64,000 nucleotides of DNA, taken from NCBI RefSeq assembly GCF_039544305.1, contig NZ_BAABLK010000022.1, positions 186,001-250,000 on the forward strand. Reading direction: 5' to 3'. The translations under genes were made by a program, and so were the position numbers. This document shows positions 61,709 through 64,000 of this stretch, piece by piece (the first letter of the stretch is position 1; each line of letters begins with the position of its first letter). The stretch comes from Paeniglutamicibacter antarcticus_C. GTDB lineage: Bacteria > Actinomycetota > Actinomycetes > Actinomycetales > Micrococcaceae. The notes beneath the pieces were generated by a model, which saw nothing but the letters and a program-made list of their open reading frames with translations, ran no database searches and had not been told where the DNA came from.

Positions 61709-63363
61709 ACGTCGCACAGCTGGTTGGCAGGACCCTGGCGAAGCTAGGGGTCGGGCACTGCTTCGGGGTCGTGGGCTCCGGGAACTTCACCATCACCAAT
61801 ACGTTGATCGACTGCGGGGTGCCGTTCACCGCGGCCCGCCACGAAGGCGGGGCCGCGACCATGGCAGACGCCTTCGCCCGGACCAGCGGCAAGGTCGCCT
61901 TGCTCTCGGTGCACCAGGGCTGTGGCTTGACCAATGCCGCTACGGGAATCGGGGAGGCAGCAAAATCACGCACACCGATGATCGTGCTGGCCGCCGAGGC
62001 AGCACCCTCGGCGGTCTATTCGAACTTCGCCATGGACCAAGACGCTTTCGCCGCATCGGTGTATGCGGTTCCCGAGCGCGTGCATTCGGCCCAAACGGCT
62101 GTGGCGGACACCCTCAGGGCCTATCGCCGCGCGGTCAATGACCGGCGCACCGTGGTGCTGAACCTGCCCTTGGATGTCCAGGGGCAGAAGGTTCCCGACG
62201 AGCATGAAGGTACCCCGGCCCATGTTGCGGGGCTGGAACCGATCCGTCCCTCGCACGGTGCGGTGGCCGCGCTGGCCGACCTGTTGGAAAAGGCCCAGCG
62301 ACCGGTGTTTCTTGCCGGCCGGGGCGGGCGGGCGGCGAAGGACGAGATCCTTGGGCTGGCACGGCACACCGGTGCCTTGGTGGCCACCTCTGCCGTGGCA
62401 AAGGGTCTGTTCAATCAGGATGACTTCAACCTGGGCATATCCGGCGGTTTTTCCTCACCGCTGGCCGCGGAACTGATCACCGATGCCGACCTTATTCTCT
62501 CTTTCGGCTGCGCACTGAACATGTGGACGATGCGCCACGGGCAGCTGGTGGGAGCCGGGACAGTGGTGGTCCAGGTCGATCTGGAGGAGCCTGCCCTGGG
62601 TGCGAACCGGCCCATTGACTTGGGGGTGGTGGGGGACAGCGCGCAATGCGCGAGGGACACCCTGGAAGAAATGCTGGCACGCGGCTCCGTGCCTCGAACC
62701 GGATACAGAAACGACGGTGTCGCCGAGCGCATCAACGACTCCATCCACTGGAACCAGGTCGAATTCGAGGACCTCTCCGACGGAAAATGCATCGATCCGC
62801 GCACCCTGACCAAGGCCCTGGACGAGCTGCTCCCGGACGAACGGATCGTGAGCGTGGACTCGGGCAACTTCATGGGCTACCCCAGCCAATACCTCTGGGT
62901 GCCCGACGAGTTCGGGTTCTGCTTCACCCAGGCCTTCCAGTCCATCGGGCTCGGATTGTCCACGGCAATCGGCGCGGGCCTCGCGCGGCCGGACCGACTG
63001 CCGGTCCTTGGCACCGGGGACGGCGGATTCCACATGGCCATTGCCGAGCTGGACACCGCGGTGCGGTTGAAGATGCCGCTGGTGTGCATTGTGTACAACG
63101 ATGCGGCGTACTCGGCCGAGGTGCACCACTTCGGGATCGCGGACCCCGGGGCAGACATGAGCTCCGTGAGGTTTCCCGACACCGATTTCGCTGCGATCGG
63201 CCGCGGCTTCGGCGCCGAGGGAATCACCGTGCGCACGCTGGAGGACCTGGACGCCGTGCGGACTTGGTTGGAGTCAAAGCCGAGCGCGCCGTTGGTCATC
63301 GATGCGAAAATCGCCTCCGATTCCGGCTCCTGGTGGCTGGCCGAAGCCTTCAAGGGGCACTGA
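61705..63363 (+). CDS. Thiamine diphosphate-dependent decarboxylase-like enzyme
   Basis: 552 residues from ATG 61705 overlapping the cyclase stop. The N-terminal domain has the glutamate region AARHEGGAATMADAFAR, and the PP domain the motif GTGDGGFHMAIAELDTAVRLKMPLVCIVYND. It belongs to the ThDP decarboxylase/lyase superfamily (benzoylformate decarboxylase and ALS relatives). With the cyclase product as substrate, an aromatic 2-oxo-acid decarboxylation (for example isatinate-type to anthranilate-type) is a natural guess. RidA follows 72 nt downstream. Confidence 0.9.
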   Translation: MNVAQLVGRTLAKLGVGHCFGVVGSGNFTITNTLIDCGVPFTAARHEGGAATMADAFARTSGKVALLSVHQGCGLTNAATGIGEAAKSRTPMIVLAAEAAPSAVYSNFAMDQDAFAASVYAVPERVHSAQTAVADTLRAYRRAVNDRRTVVLNLPLDVQGQKVPDEHEGTPAHVAGLEPIRPSHGAVAALADLLEKAQRPVFLAGRGGRAAKDEILGLARHTGALVATSAVAKGLFNQDDFNLGISGGFSSPLAAELITDADLILSFGCALNMWTMRHGQLVGAGTVVVQVDLEEPALGANRPIDLGVVGDSAQCARDTLEEMLARGSVPRTGYRNDGVAERINDSIHWNQVEFEDLSDGKCIDPRTLTKALDELLPDERIVSVDSGNFMGYPSQYLWVPDEFGFCFTQAFQSIGLGLSTAIGAGLARPDRLPVLGTGDGGFHMAIAELDTAVRLKMPLVCIVYNDAAYSAEVHHFGIADPGADMSSVRFPDTDFAAIGRGFGAEGITVRTLEDLDAVRTWLESKPSAPLVIDAKIASDSGSWWLAEAFKGH

Positions 63364-63435
63364 GGCAGCCGGCCGGCGAAATCCCCCACCGATATGGTGG
63401 GGATCGGTCACGACGAATCCGACGAAAGGGCAACC

Positions 63436-63843
63436 ATGCCGCAAGCAGTCACTCTCATCGGGGCTGAGGCACTTTCCGATGTTGCGCAGTACGCCTACGC
63501 CGCAACCGCCCCGGCAAACGCACGACTGGTTTTCCTGGCCGGGTCCTGTCCGTTGGACCAAGACGGAACCATCGTCGGGATAGGGGACTACGCGGTGCAA
63601 GCGGGCCGGGCAACCGAGAACATGGTTCTGGCCCTGACGGCCGCAGGTGCCCGGATCCAGGACGTCATCAGTACGCGCGTACTCGTTGCGTCACCGGACC
63701 AAGCCGATTTGGTGAGGGCCTGGGAGGTTGTCCGCGATGCCCTCGCTGAACACAATGTTCCCAGCACGCTGTTGGGAGTCACCGTGCTGGGCTACACCGG
63801 ACAGCTCGTGGAGATCGAAGCGGTTGCCGCGGTCATCGACTGA
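63436..63843 (+). CDS. RidA/YjgF-family enamine/imine deaminase
   Basis: 135 residues from ATG 63436 with AAAGGG before it. The family signature RLVFLAGSCPLDQDGTIVGIGDYAVQAG and ATENMVLALTAAGA is visible, with conserved VISTRVLVASP. RidA proteins hydrolyse enamine/imine by-products or act as 2-aminomuconate/aminoacrylate deaminases in aromatic catabolism; the catabolic context favours the latter kind of role. Confidence 0.92.
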   Translation: MPQAVTLIGAEALSDVAQYAYAATAPANARLVFLAGSCPLDQDGTIVGIGDYAVQAGRATENMVLALTAAGARIQDVISTRVLVASPDQADLVRAWEVVRDALAEHNVPSTLLGVTVLGYTGQLVEIEAVAAVID

Positions 63844-63890
63844 ATCCGCAAGGGAAGCTGCCCTGCACGCCGGTGCACCGTTGGCGGTGA

Positions 63891-64000
63891 TTAGCCGCCG
63901 GAGCCAGCCCCTGGCTGAGCGTCCAGTGCGCACGATGGCTCTGGGGCCATGTCGTCATCGTGCAGGATGAGCGCGCGAACGGAGCCCTCGACACACTGAG
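63891..64000 (-). CDS. Possible 3' end of a minus-strand gene (partial)
   Basis: A frame open to the window edge ends with TAA at 63891-63893; the 35 visible codons encode LILHDDDMAPEPSCALD followed by a Pro/Gly-rich tail. It is convergent with the RidA gene, which fits normal gene order, but too little is visible to identify or confirm it. Confidence 0.3.
   Translation of the reverse strand, partial: QCVEGSVRALILHDDDMAPEPSCALDAQPGAGSGG

Overview
The window is a GC-rich chromosomal segment with dense genes, frequent GTG/TTG starts, many 4-nt ATGA/GTGA overlaps and some leaderless promoters. The fused PutA, an HNH/DUF222 nuclease with a leaderless promoter, diaminopimelate dehydrogenase and a MbcA/ParS/Xre-like orphan together suggest a high-GC actinobacterium, most likely a soil member of the Micrococcaceae (Arthrobacter and relatives). 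That placement is inference from gene content; there is no rRNA here. No phage, intact insertion sequence or CRISPR array was seen.

1-10.4 kb: the end of an efflux MFS gene, tRNA-Ala(GGC) with a terminator, a flavodoxin-like protein, a secreted SH3b/polysaccharide deacetylase broken by an in-frame TAG, a galT-galK operon diverging from a DeoR regulator, an O6-alkylguanine methyltransferase, an SRPBCC/epimerase fusion, an S10 peptidase and a DUF4282 protein. 10.4-16.8 kb is a proline module: PutP symporter, LysR regulator and divergent bifunctional PutA. 16.8-17.5 kb is a decayed stretch with an XRE remnant. 17.5-21.9 kb holds an ABC-2 exporter and a NarL-type two-component system.

22-27.4 kb: GH15 glycosidase, thioesterase, orphan antitoxin-like protein, NmrA-like oxidoreductase and HNH nuclease. 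27.5-34.9 kb is a catabolic operon (MHS transporter, ThDP enzyme, YtcJ-type amidohydrolase, carbamoylase/M20 amidase) with a divergent PucR regulator. 34.9-47.8 kb: monooxygenase-domain membrane protein, Ddh, an 802-residue heptad-repeat surface protein, FMN glutamate-synthase-like protein, MFS, enoyl-CoA-hydratase/HIBCH-type hydrolase, tandem DUF202 proteins, LysR, an acidic protein, an LLM oxidoreductase and a cold shock protein. 48-54.2 kb: a TetR regulator with a perfect 30-bp palindrome between it and a DHA2 exporter, a CynX-type MFS, a UPF0126 protein, a DUF1697 protein and an Nramp-family protein lacking the canonical metal motifs.

54.5-63.9 kb: S9 peptidase plus FAD amine-oxidase-like enzyme, a small regulator/membrane-protein pair with twin operators, and a second catabolic cluster (aromatic-acid transporter, hotdog thioesterase, cyclase-family hydrolase, ThDP decarboxylase, RidA). 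The cyclase and ThDP genes overlap by 4 nt and look like a hydrolysis-then-decarboxylation pair, possibly for isatin or a related cyclic imide. I judge this and the 27.5-34.9 kb operon the best candidates for undescribed pathways. A TTAC-CAT-AGTA operator-like motif shared by the 23.9 kb thioesterase and the 39.1 kb repeat-protein promoters suggests an unseen common regulator.
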